NCBI GenBank assembly: GCA_009760855.2
Contig: WPIO01000005.1
Location: forward strand, 8,966,501 to 9,030,500
DNA from: Cristatella mucedo
Lineage: Eukaryota > Bryozoa > Phylactolaemata > Cristatellidae
Direction of reading: 5' to 3'
DNA: 64,000 bases
The translations under genes and the position numbers were made by a program. The notes under the pieces were generated by a model. It did no database searches. It saw nothing but the letters and a program-made list of their open reading frames with translations, and was not told the DNA's origin. Positions 45,441 through 57,945 of this stretch are shown here, in pieces. Within the stretch, counting starts at the first letter, position 1, and every line of letters begins with the position of its first letter.

Positions 45441-46038
45441 AGCACGGGCACTCTCTTCTGCTTCGACCGTTGCCTAACCGGCCGGCATTCGGAGTGGGTG
45501 AGCGCAGCGACCTGAGTGGCTGGATGAGGCATCGAAGGAAAGAGCAAATATTGCCTCAAGCGTTAACCACCACAGCTACCTGGTTATTGTTGAATGCCGC
45601 CAACAGCAGACAAAGCCTGCACAGGCTATCGGTGAGCTGATGACCTAGATCGGCTCGAAGCGGAAGGAAAGACAGGAGCATCCACGTCAGCTGAACCCGA
45701 AAGGACTGGCGCTGACCTTCTCCACTGTCCTTTAGCTTGTCCGACAAAGTCACCCACTTTATGTCTTTCCCTCTCCTCTCTGGTCTCCGCCATTGTGAGA
45801 GCCACCATTCAGCCGGCAACAACCGCGGACATTTCCTCGAGCTGCTTGACTTCAAACTCAATGACGACCGGGAGCGAAAGAGTCTCTGCAGACTGAGAAG
45901 CAAATCTTCTGCATCATCGCTGGCCAGGTTCGGGCGGTTATACTTTACGAGTTCAATGATGACGACCCGTCACGTTGCTGTGCGATTTGAGCCGATGAAT
46001 CAACCAACCCAGCTAGGTAAGAGCAGCCGAGTCTCTAG
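45441..46038. other. Highly conserved duplicated block, no gene recognised (copy 2)
   Basis: Counterpart of 1641-2238; nothing beyond near-identity is seen. Confidence 0.6.
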
Positions 46039-46338
46039 GTATGCTTTGTGAACGAAACCGAAGACGGCGAGCGATCTCTCACTGGCCCTCTCGTAGAAGT
46101 GTCATCGACCAAGGCAGCAGGTTTTCTCAAGTCGATGCGCGAGGCCTCGGCGGCCTGCAGCCAGCATCCCAGTCAAATCATCGTTCAGTGTCACCATAGT
46201 GTGTCCAACGTGTCCGGCGAATTCAACGGCCTGCAGGAACTAGTCCGTTGCGGAGGATCACCGAACGCCATTTATGGTCGCTGCTACCCACATGGCCCTA
46301 ACTTGGCGATTTTCGGAAAAGCCAAGTTCATCCAATAG
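46039..46338 (+). CDS. Candidate terminal exon of an unrecognised gene (possible inactive tyrosine-phosphatase-like domain)
   Basis: 99 codons open after an acceptor-like GTCTCTAG, ending in TAG, with AATAAA about 200 bp downstream near 46533. The middle reads FLKSMREA-(x)n-IIVQCHHSVSNVSG, which resembles the segment around the catalytic loop of receptor tyrosine phosphatases with Cys kept and the Arg missing, as in inactive D2 domains. No upstream phosphatase exon was found. A competing open frame lies on the minus strand (46527-46258). This could be noncoding; the family call is a guess. Confidence 0.25.
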   Translation, partial: VCFVNETEDGERSLTGPLVEVSSTKAAGFLKSMREASAACSQHPSQIIVQCHHSVSNVSGEFNGLQELVRCGGSPNAIYGRCYPHGPNLAIFGKAKFIQ

Positions 46339-47540
46339 GTGAATGTTTTCTTCGCCAAATTTTGATCCATGTCCATGCTTATTGGTGCATCGGTCAAGAG
46401 CTAGCATATCTTCGCCGCTTAAAAGGAACAGCTCGATGAGATTTCGGGCGAGTTGAGCGACCACGACGCCGAAAATGGACCCTTTGATCACGAAGCGACG
46501 GTCGAGGTCTGAATTTTTATTTGTCAACTCATGGAATAAAGCAGCGGCTCAAGCAGTTGCTCTATATTGGAGAAAATTAATTTGTTCTGCCCACGCATAC
46601 TTTGGAGGAAATGGCTTCCGGCAGGAGGGCCTAGGTTGATTTGGATAGCTGGCTGCGTGCCTGGTTAGCTTTTACATTTTATTGGTTTCAGTTTGTGGGT
46701 TTAGTGTTTAGTGCTTAGGCTTCAGAGAGAAATTACTTATGTAAATTATATCTCAGGCGTATTTATTAAACTAAATATAAACGGACGCTGGAGGTCTTGT
46801 CGAGTGGTCTGCTAATGGCACTAGGCCCGTAGCAGGAGCTGACCTGGCTCTACGCATGCAGGGCGCCACATTAGACGATCGGCCTGTATACTCGCAGTCA
46901 AGAGCTTCCTCGGACTTTGGCCTCGCACTTTCCCGCCACTCCTCTAGCCCACTTTTGCACTTGAACTTCGGTGCATAGCGTCAGTGCTTGGCACCGACCA
47001 CCTGCGTCAGGTGGTTGCTTCCGGCTCTGAGATAGGCCCTCGAGCTCCCTACTAACGGCACCAATCCGGCGGCAGCCGACGTCTACCCAAAACGGCACGC
47101 AATCGGTGAGTCCCCCCCCCCCCGGCGGAGCACCGCTCTTGTCTGGCGCCTCCTACCCCCCAGAGCGAGCGGCCAGCTCATGACGCTCACTGGCTCATTC
47201 TCGCTCTGACTCGCTTCGCATAGATATCGGTCACACGTAAATCAAGCAGGAAGGGAGTGCACCCTTCTTATGCGAGCGAGCGCATCTCTCTCGCTCGCTC
47301 GGAGGTGCAGCATCCCCATCGAGCGTGCTCTGATTTGACGACTGCCTTCGGCTTCTCAATACAGCCGCCAAAGAATGCCGCCCGTTTTCGCGAGAGCTTT
47401 AGCTTCAAGTCAAGCAGCGGGCTCAGGCTGCGTGCCAGAGCCAATACTTTTTAGACGCTCTGCTCACAACACCCAGCATGCGACGCTCAAACAATGGCTG
47501 TGCCAGGCTCAGCAATGGCGTCTGATCGTGCACTTTCATC
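46339..47540. other. No gene recognised (copy 2)
   Basis: Counterpart of 2443-3740, with AATAAA near 46533 and a 12-C run at 47112-47123. Confidence 0.5.
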
Positions 47541-47754
47541 TTTCTCTCTGTTTTTCTCTATTCTTTATTTTTAATTTGCTCCCTCTCTTTAGCAAGGTTT
47601 CTCGCTAACAGTTTCTCTTTTGTTCCTCTCTTTCTTCTCTTCCCTCTTTCTCCCCTTCTCTTTTTTCATTTCTCTCTCTCCCCTCTCACACTATCTCTCT
47701 CTCTCTCGCTCTCTCTTTTTATTTTCTCTCTCTCTCTCTCTCTCTCTCGCGCTA

Positions 47755-47801
<47 letters not shown>

Positions 47802-47928
47802 ATCTCTTTTATCTTTCCCTCTCTCTCTCTCTCGCTCTCTCTTTTTATTTCGCTCTCTCTCTCTCTCTCGCTATCTCTCCCCTCTATCACTCTCTCTCTA
47901 TATATATATATATATATTCCTCTCTGTC

Positions 47929-47965
<37 letters not shown>

Positions 47966-48004
47966 ATCTCTCCCCTCTCTCTCTATATCTATCTACAATC
48001 TATC

Positions 48005-48036
<32 letters not shown>

Positions 48037-48165
48037 TATCTCTCCCCCTCTCTCTCTCTCTCGCTCTATCTCTGTGTCTTCCTCTCTCTCTCTCTCGCTC
48101 TCTCTCGCTCTCTCTCTCTCGATCTCTCTCTCTCTCTCGCTCTCTCTCGCTCAACCTCGTTCTCA
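47541..48165 (+). repeat. Polypyrimidine (TC)n microsatellite, copy 2
   Basis: Counterpart of the tract at 3741-4545, about 180 bp shorter and with different interruptions, as expected for slippage. Confidence 0.95.
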
Positions 48166-48250
48166 CTCTCTCGCTTTAACAACTATTCACTCTCGCTCCG
48201 CATACGTTCGTGCTAACCTGCGCGCCCACACACTTACCCTGCACAAACAC

Positions 48251-48356
48251 CTGCCACACACACACAGCAAGCACGCACACACAGACGCACATAGACACAC
48301 AACATATAGACACACAAACACGCGCACACACACACACACACACATATACACAGACA

Positions 48357-48387
<31 letters not shown>

Positions 48388-48388
48388 G
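48251..48388 (+). repeat. (CA)n microsatellite, copy 2
   Basis: Counterpart of 4631-4722, longer, with GACACA and ATATA variants. Confidence 0.95.
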
Positions 48389-49153
48389 CAACCTTTTCGA
48401 CAGAAGTAGAGACCTATACAAATCATGTACGGTAGACCACACACGATTTTTGCTCCACGTCGCAGCTGCCTATGGGATTTCGATTGCTGTTTCTGATTGT
48501 AGGCTGCATGCAACTTTATATGAGGCGAACGACATGAAGGAGGTGCTCCTGCAAAAATTTACAGTAATGCGTTCACCGTTAGGCAGAAGCTTGTGAGCTG
48601 GACGTTTCAGTTGCGAAAGTTTCGGCCAATGACTAAAATCCGTATTTATAGGTCACGCACTAGCAATGCCAACCAATTTCTGCCCGAAATTCTTCCACTG
48701 AGCCCGGCTTAGGGCGCCGGTGGGCTAGATGCATTGCAATGCCTTCAGGCAATCGCGCCAGGTCGAAAGCCGACTGGCTACCCGAGTTCAATCGGTGCTA
48801 TAACGCGAACTGCGCGTCGCTCGCCGGGGCCAATTCCATAGCACCCTTGACAATATCGAGTCATTAACTCTTTCGTACGCAGCCAGCTGCTCACTAGGTA
48901 GCTTTCTGAGCTAGCTGCACGCAAATGCAGAGAGCTACTGCCTGCGGAAGATTATGCCGTGGTCGAGCGCCCCCTTGCTTCCTGCCTCGTCGCCCGGCGT
49001 AGCGGGTGTGCCCTCGACTTGAGTCGACTCGCTCGTTCTCACTGGTCGTGCTTCGAAGGCCGCCCCGAACGGACCGACGCTGCGTTACATTGTACGGCGA
49101 GGCGCTGGCGCGAAAGCAACCGAACCAAATGCGCACTGGCTGCGGAGCTGCAA

Positions 49154-49185
49154 CACGACGCGGCGAGTGCACTCGCCGCGTCGTG
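49154..49185. repeat. 32-bp perfect palindrome (copy 2)
   Basis: CACGACGCGGCGAGTG followed directly by its exact reverse complement; seven CpG steps fall within 32 bases. Confidence 0.9.
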
Positions 49186-49383
49186 CGGCTGCTCGCAGCG
49201 ATGGTCAGCGCCGTCCAGCGGACGCGATTTCGAGCGGCGGCGGCGGAGTTCACACTTCCTCGCCCGGCGGGTCTCGACCTCCCGCCTTCAGCCGGGCCGC
49301 CAATTAATTAACAGTCGAACTTCTCGGCGCAGAGCTGCAACCCGACTTCGTTCTCTTTCCGCCTCTCTCGACTAGCGAACCAA

Positions 49384-49424
49384 ACGCCAGGCAGATCACA
49401 AAGGGTTCGTTAGCTGCCTGGCGT
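49384..49424. repeat. Hairpin with 11-bp perfect arms (copy 2)
   Basis: Same arms as at 5722-5762; the only change is one loop base. Confidence 0.8.
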
Positions 49425-51174
49425 AAGGGCGCCGAGGCGTTAGGTCGGTGACCGACGGCTTATAGAACGCGCCGAGGGCGAGGTCATTTTTAATTTTAAT
49501 GCGTCGCGGTCCAAACATGCGCCGCCATGCGAAGCCGCTGGCGTAACCGCAGTAACAGCGGCGGGAAAACCCGAGGACACCTCAGATTTCGCCAAGCAGC
49601 TTAAGCTCGGCTTTGATAAGCACTTGTAGCTGCCGCTGCGTTGACGAAGGAGAATGATTACGCTTGATCAAAATACAGTGATAAGGTATTCTAGGAAACT
49701 TCGAGAGAGTGACTGATAGCACGGGGTTTTCTTCAAGAGAGTTGCTGATAGTACGGTTTTTTTTATTAGTTCCGTTGGACTTTAAATCTTGTCAGATCCC
49801 GGCAGAGTATTAAATCCGCAGGACTGCCGCTCGGCGTCGCGCTCAGACGCACCTGACATACTGGCACGTCACTGTCGACGCGGCGGCACCGGTGCTCCGG
49901 TGGAAAAAAAAGCCGAAAGGGCCAGCTGCAGCGTAGCTAGCCGTGCGGCGCAACTCTGTCCTACAATTTACTGCCAGATTTGCAAGCTCAAAGAGTTCGA
50001 GGCCTCGATGCAGGTGCGCGCGCTCTCGCAGCCACTTTGCCCTGGGCTCTATTCGGTGATGGGGGGGACAGCGTGCGCACGTAGTTCCGGATAGGCTCGC
50101 AGAGCGAGGCTTGGGCGAGCGCGACTGACTGCGGCGGCGCTCTCTCCTTGGCCGCTCCGAGCGCCGCCGCCGCTTTCAGCCGAGCTCGGCTCCTCCGCTC
50201 GCTGTCTTGTGATGCGCGCCACCTGCTGGCGTCGAAATCTCTCATTCTGTCGCATGCGCCGCGCGACTTTCCAGCAGCGCTGTACGGCACGCAGCGCTCT
50301 CGCTTACTCGGCACGCTCGACGCTGGCGCCAAGTTCAAATTGAGTCGGTCGCTCGTCGGGAGCGCGTCGGCGTGGCGCGCGCCCGCGCATGGACCGTTCA
50401 GCGGGCCCGCCGGCTCCCGGCGGGAGTGGTGGCGGCGACAATGAACGCGCGAGCATTCCAAGACCGCCGCGCACACGCGGTCTTTACCGAAACGACGCGA
50501 CCACAGTTGCCGAGCGAGTGTCAGGCGCGGCACCGATCCGTCGCTGCAACTCACCTCTTAGCACGCATGCTGACGTCGTTGTAGCCGCCGCCGCCGGCAC
50601 TCGTACAAAGCTGAGCAGAGCTCAGCGATTCGGAGACGCGCTTCACACGCTCGACGAAGGGAGCGACAGAGCGAGGCGCTGCCGCTGTCGCGCAGCGTCG
50701 GTCTCCCGGCGCCCTTCGGTGCCGCGCGAGTAGGAGGCGGCGCCGCGCGAGTCGTGCTGCCCCGGCACCGGTCCTCTAATCCCCGCCCACCCGACCTACG
50801 ACCCACGCGCGCAAATGCCGCCATTAGTCGCGGCAGCTCGCCCGGTGCGAGGCCGTTCTCAGCGCATCGTCAGGGCGCGCGCGTCACCGTCCAGTGCCGC
50901 TAGCAGTGCGGCGCTGCTCCGCGAACTGGCAGAGTGCAGGCTCGGGTGCGAGGTACGACCGCGCCGGTTGAGCAGTGGACTGTCGGAAGTGTTCCTTTTC
51001 CCAGTTCCTTCGCTGCCCATCAGCGGGAGAGTTTAATGAAGCCGCATTTTCAGGGACAACAATAGCCGAGAAAAATAGATACTAACTTGTATGACCGCAA
51101 GCAAGCCCATCTGCATATGCCCTGCCATGAATACTGTGGCACTATATTTTCGTATCATGGGTATACTCACACAT

Positions 51175-51176
<2 letters not shown>

Positions 51177-51217
<41 letters not shown>

Positions 51218-51228
51218 TGTATATCTTA

Positions 51229-51304
<76 letters not shown>
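51177..51304. repeat. (TA)n microsatellite, copy 2
   Basis: About 128 bp of TA with one TTTTTGTATATC interruption; a second short TA run lies at 51511-51528. Confidence 0.95.
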
Positions 51305-51307
<3 letters not shown>

Positions 51308-51889
51308 GAAGCTTGCCTGGCCTAACTCGGCATTGCACGCTCGGAAAGGACGGCTTTAAGGTGGCACTACGTCTCTGACGCCATTACCGGCTCGGAAGCA
51401 GTGTGGTCCCTGTTCCTGAATCGGTAGGTCCGGGTAGCACGCTCGACCCCGGCAGGACAGGGCGTCACCGGCTAATGTATATATACTAGTTAAAATTACT
51501 TTTCTCGATAAAATATATATATATATATCAGCACGTCTATGCCCATGTCGGCGAGTGAGAATACGCTTTCCTAAGCACTATTAGTTTGCCGTCGAGTCCG
51601 GAGCTCTGTATAGCCTCGATACCGACAGCACTTTCTGGAAGCGCGTGGCACGGGCGCACCGCAGCCGGAAGCTGAAGAATAGCTTTGCTGCCTGTTTCGC
51701 AACGGGCCACTCACAGCAAGTTCTCGCGATAAGGACGTGAAAGTTCTCGAGTCCACAATGAAGCCGCCGAGATGAATCCGAGATCCTCCCACTTTCGGAA
51801 ACGACCGGCCACAGTTTGACCCGCCTCCTTCTTCGATGATTCTTCGTTCCCTGGTTTTTCATCCGTCGCGCTCCCGCGACCACAAACCA

Positions 51890-51965
51890 TTTACTCGTGC
51901 TTACTCTGCAGCAAATATAAATTGCCTATAAAAATTTCTCTGAGGATGCTATATCAAATTTATTA
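51890..51965 (+). mobile_element. Short LINE family A 3' tail, copy 2 only
   Basis: AACCATTTACTCGTG, then GCAGCAAATATAAATTGCC, then TTCTCTGAGGATGC and an ATTATT end. The interval around it (51670-51955) is deleted from copy 1. Confidence 0.6.
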
Positions 51966-52050
51966 TTACTATCGCTTTTTTAGCACAATTTTTAATTCTT
52001 AGTGCCTCGTCTGATCAGAAGGCACCCGAATATATGTCGTCGCCCTATGG

Positions 52051-52234
52051 CAGTGGTTCTCAACATTCCTAATGCCGCGACCTTTAATACAGTTTCTCAT
52101 GTTGTGGCGACCCCAACCATAAAATTTACCAGGCCAGTTAACGTAACCCGGCCAATAATACGGTCTTGGGTGACCCCTGCAGAAGGGTCATTCGTCCACC
52201 AAAGGGGTCGCGACCAACAGGTTGAGAACCGCTG
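52051..52234. mobile_element. SPIN-like hAT miniature transposon (184 bp), copy 2
   Basis: Duplicate of 7800-7984 with identical terminal motifs. Flanks are CCCTATGG and CCCTGCGA. Same insertion site as copy 1, so the element was there before the duplication. Confidence 0.85.
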
Positions 52235-53760
52235 CCCTGCGAAGTCGCTACGCCGCGCCATAGGCGTCGAAGCGGGGGAGATTCTTCGCCGTTCCGCCCG
52301 CCTCGCCGCTAACCGTGTATGAGTTGCGCTCCGCCACCGCCGTTGGTGCATCGTCGCCGGTGTGCGGCTGGGGGGCTGGGTTTGGGGACTATGAGAGAGC
52401 TACACACGTCTCTCTCTCTTGCTAGGAGACAGTCGCCGTGCTGGCTTCACGCGCCGTATCGCCGCACTGGCACGTGAGAATCGGACGCAGCAGAAGCCCC
52501 GGCGTAGGGATTCGTGCGTGCGGCTGCGGAGCGGCGAATAACGAAGAACAGTTAATGGCGATGCCCCACAAACGCACTGGCGTAATGGCGACTGCTGTAT
52601 TTATACGCTGGTGAAGCAGATGACATAACGAGAGTACGTTCTAGTGGTCGAACCCATCGGGAGTGTTGTTTTAGAGCACGCGACACGAAGAGAAAGAGAA
52701 AATTAAGTGTATAGCGTTCGCACAGGCCGACGCACTAGCAATAAGTGAAAATGCAAGGCCAGGATAGGTCACGTGCTTGCCCGTTGGGCTGCGGAAAGCT
52801 CGTTGGGAGCGGTACCACGCTCTAGCGATGACGAGTGCACGCCGCGCACCGCTGCAGCCTCTGCCTCCGTCGAGCGGTCGGCGACGGTTGTGCGAACCGC
52901 ACTTCTGCCCCTCAGGCCCACCAACGTCGGGCGCTGCGGCTCCGGGTGAGTCACCGCCCCCCACCTGACCGGGCAGCAGCGCCGTCGGCGGCGGTCGATG
53001 TTCCGCGTCAGCCGCTATCTGCATCTCGCAGCCACTCTCGCACGCCGGGATACGCCGCTCACAGCGGCGGCATGTGAGAGCTGTGGCGGCGCCAAGCAGG
53101 CGCCCGCTTCTAGTGCGGGGATCTGGCGAGCGTGGCCGACTAAGCTACACGTCTGGTGACGCACATTTCATTCCGCCCGTCAGCTGTTTCGCTGCCAGCT
53201 TCGTCTGATGGTATTCAACGTCTGCTCACTTCTCGCCCCTACTTTTCTGCGCGAGAAATTCAAGACATAAAACCAACCGAAAGCCATCCGCTGCGGTACT
53301 AAGCTCTGAAAAAGAGTTTCCCGCGAGAGGGAAACGATCCAGCATCCTTCGCACGAACGGTCTAGTGCTCTACCGAATGACCTTGCGAGACTGATCGTGA
53401 ATAGGCGCTCAATTGTGACCTTTAAATACTAGCTTACAATTTCCGCACACGCGCTCGAGCCGAATCTCGTTGTCCTGCGGGAGCGAAAGCGTACGCTTAT
53501 AATTGCACGTTGGGCTCCGAGCTGCAGCCATTATGCTCGCTTCGGTCGGCGACCAGAGGGAGCATTCGCTGAGTGACTTCCGCCGTGGGTCCGGGCAAGA
53601 AGGCCACGCCCACGCGCATGGACTTTAGTGAAAAGCGGCACATGGCTGAACGTACTATAGCAGCGGATGCAAGCAACGCTGCAGTTTCAAAAGACAGAGC
53701 GACCAAACGCCTTCTGCCGCGAGACTGAGCTCCGAAAAAAAGAGTTTCTCCTCCAGCGTC
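52235..53760. other. Second GC-rich duplicated block, no gene recognised (copy 2)
   Basis: Counterpart of 7985-9530. Confidence 0.5.
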
Positions 53761-53761
53761 A

Positions 53762-53915
53762 TAATGATCTAGAAGTCTGATGTCTGCTGGCTACCGAATG
53801 TGTACCGAAAGCCGCTTAGGCTGTGAGTGCGAAATACAAAGCGCTCCTGCGTAACACCCACATAGCCTGTATCGCTTTGTGGAGTTACAGACAGAGATAC
53901 ATTAAATTATACAAG
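53762..53915 (+). mobile_element. LINE family B 3' tail (copy 2)
   Basis: Contains GGCTACCGAATGTGTACCG, then GCCGCTTAGGCTGTGAGTGCG and the end GAGATACATTAAATTA, the shared 3' end of family B. Confidence 0.75.
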
Positions 53916-54134
53916 TCACGTCGTTCAACGTCACGCCGCGTCTGTCCGCACATCCGCCTAAAGCCGCTTTTCGCCGTTGGTGTCATCTGGCGTTCTCCAG
54001 CTTCAGCTAACTCCTTGAGTACACATTTCAGTGAGATATAATTGTAATTGTTATAAAACATTGATCTTACAGGGTCGGGAGAATTGGGAGGCCTAAAAGT
54101 GAGTGGCAGATCGGCGCTGCTTCGGGTTTGCAAC

Positions 54135-55290
54135 CTACTTAGGAATGCAGACTTGGGTAGTCTCAGCTTATTTTGCTAGATCTTTTGACAGCTTTTGACA
54201 CTATCTATCACCTAGTCTTTCTTGAGCGCCTTTCATCTCGATAGGGCGTCACTGGTACTAGACTGCAATGGTTCAGGTCATATCTCAGTGGAAGACTATC
54301 GAGTACAATGATCATCCAAAGGAACCACTGAAGTATGTAGTATGTCTCCGGGCTCTGTGCTTCGGTCCCGCTATTTTCACGGTTTTACTACTTTTCCTCT
54401 CTTTCTCTCTGTCTCCCTCTCTTGCCGTTGTGATTTCCAGGCACAATTTAGGCTTTCACTTCTATATAGATGGCATTCATTTGTACCTGCTTGGATACCA
54501 CCCAGCCCCCAGAACGTTGAATTCTCTTAACTCCCTTGCTAAATATATTGATCATTTGCACATGGATGGCAGCGAATTTTCCTAAATGGAATAACGACAA
54601 AATCAACCTACTAGTTACGGGCAAATGTATTGTGATTCGGAAATAAGAAAACTAACCGCTCAACATTGGCTCTGCCAGCATATCTCCTGCTTAATCTGCA
54701 CAAAATCTAGGTGTCCTGTTCCAAAGTGACCTTTCATTAGACGATATCATCAGCTTCACACTCAAGTCTACCTAATTTCAGCTACATAACATTGCCCACA
54801 GGCTTGGTTAGTCAGGCATACTACATCTTAATTGGCTCATATATTCGTGACATCCCGTCTTGACTCCTATAACTCACTGTTTGCTGGTCTAGCGACCTCA
54901 GAAATCAGGCGCTTACAGTTGGTGAAAACCTCACATACTTTGGAGACCGTGCTTTTAGTTCGTATTCTCCGAAAGCCCGAAACTCGCTTTCGACTGCTGT
55001 CATTCAATCCCCTGACTCGACCTCATTTAAAAAGGAACTAAACACGCGTCGAATTATCACAGCATTTAGTAGGTCAGTGTGATTCATCCTCTATTTGCCA
55101 GTTCGTACTGACACTGTACATGCTGCCACTAACCATATTTGCATGCTTACCTTGTGCATGACGCCTCTAACCGTGTAACGCTTGTTGTCATTGAGCATGC
55201 TACTAATAGTCATTAGATGATGCTTCCTTTGCAGCTAATGTAAAGTCAGCTCCCTGAGAGCGCTACAAAAAGGTAATATTATTATTTCTA
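54135..55290 (+). mobile_element. LINE family A, decayed reverse transcriptase and 3' end (copy 2)
   Basis: Starts at the LLRNADLG segment and carries a decayed aspartate motif region and a YIDG version of the YADD box. Ends with CCCTGAGAGCGCTAC and ATTATT. Many stops and frameshifts. Mostly deleted from copy 1. Confidence 0.75.
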
Positions 55291-55847
55291 TTTTTAAGAT
55301 TATTACAAGCTTGGAGCCTATAGTCCGGTCGTCGGGAGGCCAGTGCAGGGCGGGGACAATATGTGAAATAGGCCAATTTGCACTTTCTCAGCAGACAAGG
55401 CTAGCTGTAGAGTTTGGCGCCCGTGACTTGGAGACAAGGTGGTATTGTTCCTCAGATAACCCGCCGGCGAATAGCTTTTGGATGTACCTCAGGGATGGGC
55501 TGTTAGCTGCAGTTCAGCAGCCTGCCGTAAATAAGCCACGGTTTCACCAATCCTTGCACTAAACTGAAATATTTCCCGATCTAGCCTTTGCTTCGTATGC
55601 ATCATTAGCTTGAATTTTACCTTCGGCTTGAGTAAATATCACTAAAGACTTTGCTTCATTTCATTCACAAATGTGTTGGACTCGGCAATAACTCGGTAAA
55701 AACAAATGTGTTGGACTCGGCAATGCCTACGCCCCTGTGAAATTTCCTTTTTTTCGTGCATGCTTGGCGCGCATACCTTCATCGGCTGAAGTATTTTATG
55801 GCTCACTCAAAGTGTGTAACATGCGCAGGAAATGAAAGCCAAGTCTT
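55291..55847. other. Duplicated block with a copy-2-specific short tandem duplication
   Basis: Counterpart of 9691-10207. AATGTGTTGGACTCGGCAAT occurs twice here (from about 55668 and 55712) but once in copy 1. Confidence 0.55.
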
Positions 55848-57105
55848 AAAAGTAATGTAATGTAACGTTTCTCCGTCAGTAATTCCACAAAGCCATACAA
55901 GCTATTTAGGTGTTACGCAGGAGAATTGTGTATAGCGTGCTCACAGCCTAAGCAGCTTTCGGTACGCATTCGGATTAAAAACAGACGTCATCCCACGCAA
56001 CAATGAGAAAGTGGGAAGCATGGCCGAGTCGAGAGAGCAGTTGATGTAGTAATTGGCATGTAATTAGCATCTCAGGACCGCTGAAAAAGATGAGCCATAG
56101 TCGGCAGCAGCAGAGTAGCTGTCGTTGCGTTAGAATTGAGGACGTGAGTTCCTAAGTCTAGGACCTGCAGAGTTAAAGCTTCTTTTGCCAACGGTCTTTA
56201 AGCGGAGGAATGTATCTGCTATTTTTTTAGTCCATAAAGGACCTGAGGGCACGCGGAGGCCGGAACTAGTTCATGAATGTTCAGCTAGGTACGGAGGAGC
56301 CAATTCGTGACGGGCCTTGTAGGTCATCGAAAGAACTTTGCTCTGTATCCGATAATCAACCGGCAGCCATCCTAGCTCGTTTAGCAAAAGAGACACGTGA
56401 TCGAACCTCTGGGACTTGAAAGCTAGCTTTGCAGCCATACTCATAGCCAGCTGCAGTAGCCTAGTTGCTTTCTTTAGCAGCCCAGCCAAAAGTGAATTAC
56501 AGTAATCAAGCCGAGACAGAACTACGATGCTCGCTAAATCGTTTGCAAATCCCCGTGGAAGACAGCTCCTAATCTTAGATGGGGATCAGACGTGATGGCT
56601 AGCTGTTGAAGCAGTCTTCGGAATGTAGCCTTTAAAATAATTTAGTCAGCCGTCGAAAACGACACCTAAATTTCGAGCACTTGGTTGTGGTTGCACGCCA
56701 GCATGAACCATTACAAGAGCAATGCCTTTTAATCCAGCTAAAGGCTTAGGGTGTCCTATGAGCAGCAGTTTGGTTTTATCGTCATTTAGTTTCAAGAAGC
56801 TTTCTGATATCCGAAATTGAATATCGGCAAGGCGAGCATTTAGTTTATCAGTTACTGCTGCAGATTTCGATTGTTTGAGTGAAAAATACAGCTGAGTATC
56901 GTCAGTAAAAAAAGGATATCTTACTCCATGGGCCTTCTTCACTTTTTCCAGAGGTTGAGTATAAATGAAGAACAGCAAGGGACCGAGGACGGATCCTTGA
57001 GGGACTCCACAGGCGACCCGTCTCGTATGTGAGACCTAACCCCCACACGTTAATTTTGTGTGCCGGTGTCTCATTCCCTAGCAAAGCCTCCTCTCGTACT
57101 TTCTA
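55848..57105 (-). mobile_element. LINE family B, 5'-truncated, decayed (copy 2)
   Basis: Counterpart of 10208-11400. The FLKLNDDKTKLLLIG segment is better kept here, with YPFFTDDTQLYFSLKQSK at the catalytic box. Confidence 0.85.
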
Positions 57106-57440
57106 TAAATGTACGAGGATGTTTACGTCAGATTACCCAGATGATCAGAGGCTCTTTCATGCCGTCAATCGCAGCGTTGACTACTAAAGCGGTTTGTATT
57201 TTGGCGGTTCTTCTTTCATCACCCCTATTTGAAGGACGATTCTGAATCTTTCCAATCTCGATTTAATTTATTAGCAGAACCACAATGTATGTGGTAGATG
57301 CTTGAGTTAGCCACGAAGATGTCTGGATTTTGCAATCATTCAAACCAGCTTACAGACTCTGCCCGAACTGATAGGAGTCGACCGAACGGAGTTCTTGTAT
57401 TACGGTGCGTAAAGACTCCTAATGTTGCAGCGAGAAGGAT

Positions 57441-57912
57441 CTCCATAGGTTGCGGCTTGTCCGGCTTATGATAATTATGTAACCATGGAAACATTACTAA
57501 GCAGTGGTAAAATCAGAAACAGACCAGTAATGCAAAAACTTCGTTGCCCGATACCGAAATTCTTCTTTATAATTTTCAAGCAAGCTTACTTGCCAGTCAT
57601 CCTAATGGTGACATAGAAGATAATATCTCCAAGTTCTTCGTAGGTGAGACGGAACAGATTACAGACTCCATCACCCCACTCCATCATTACACCCCCGGCA
57701 TCACTGCAGCCCCTCATCTCACTGCTCATTTCTCCTTTTTTCTTACATCTGTCTTTGCTGAACTCATCACTAAGCTTCTGTAGCCGGGTAATGAGACTGC
57801 GAGTCTGTATATGCCTGCCTAAAAAATTCTCCTTACGAACTGTGTGTACCGGTTACTGCTCACCACAACCGTTATTGTAAATATGGCCCTGGTCGCCAGT
57901 TAGGTACCTTCC
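57441..57912 (+). mobile_element. LINE family A fragment (reverse-transcriptase N-terminal region, copy 2)
   Basis: Counterpart of 12096-12578; ends at a scar made of three 11-bp repeats (57913-57945). Confidence 0.6.
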
Positions 57913-57945
57913 ATTATAACTTCATTATAACTTCGTTATAACTCC

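Larger units (their letters stand above)
48389..51060. other. CpG-dense block, copy 2
   Basis: Counterpart of 4723-7440, about 2% different with small indels. The same hairpin and palindrome are present. Confidence 0.55.

Noticed and set aside
46016-46038. A 23-bp intron (GTAAGA to CTCTAG)
   Set aside because: Far shorter than the 85-88 bp minimum seen in this gene set and than known animal introns.
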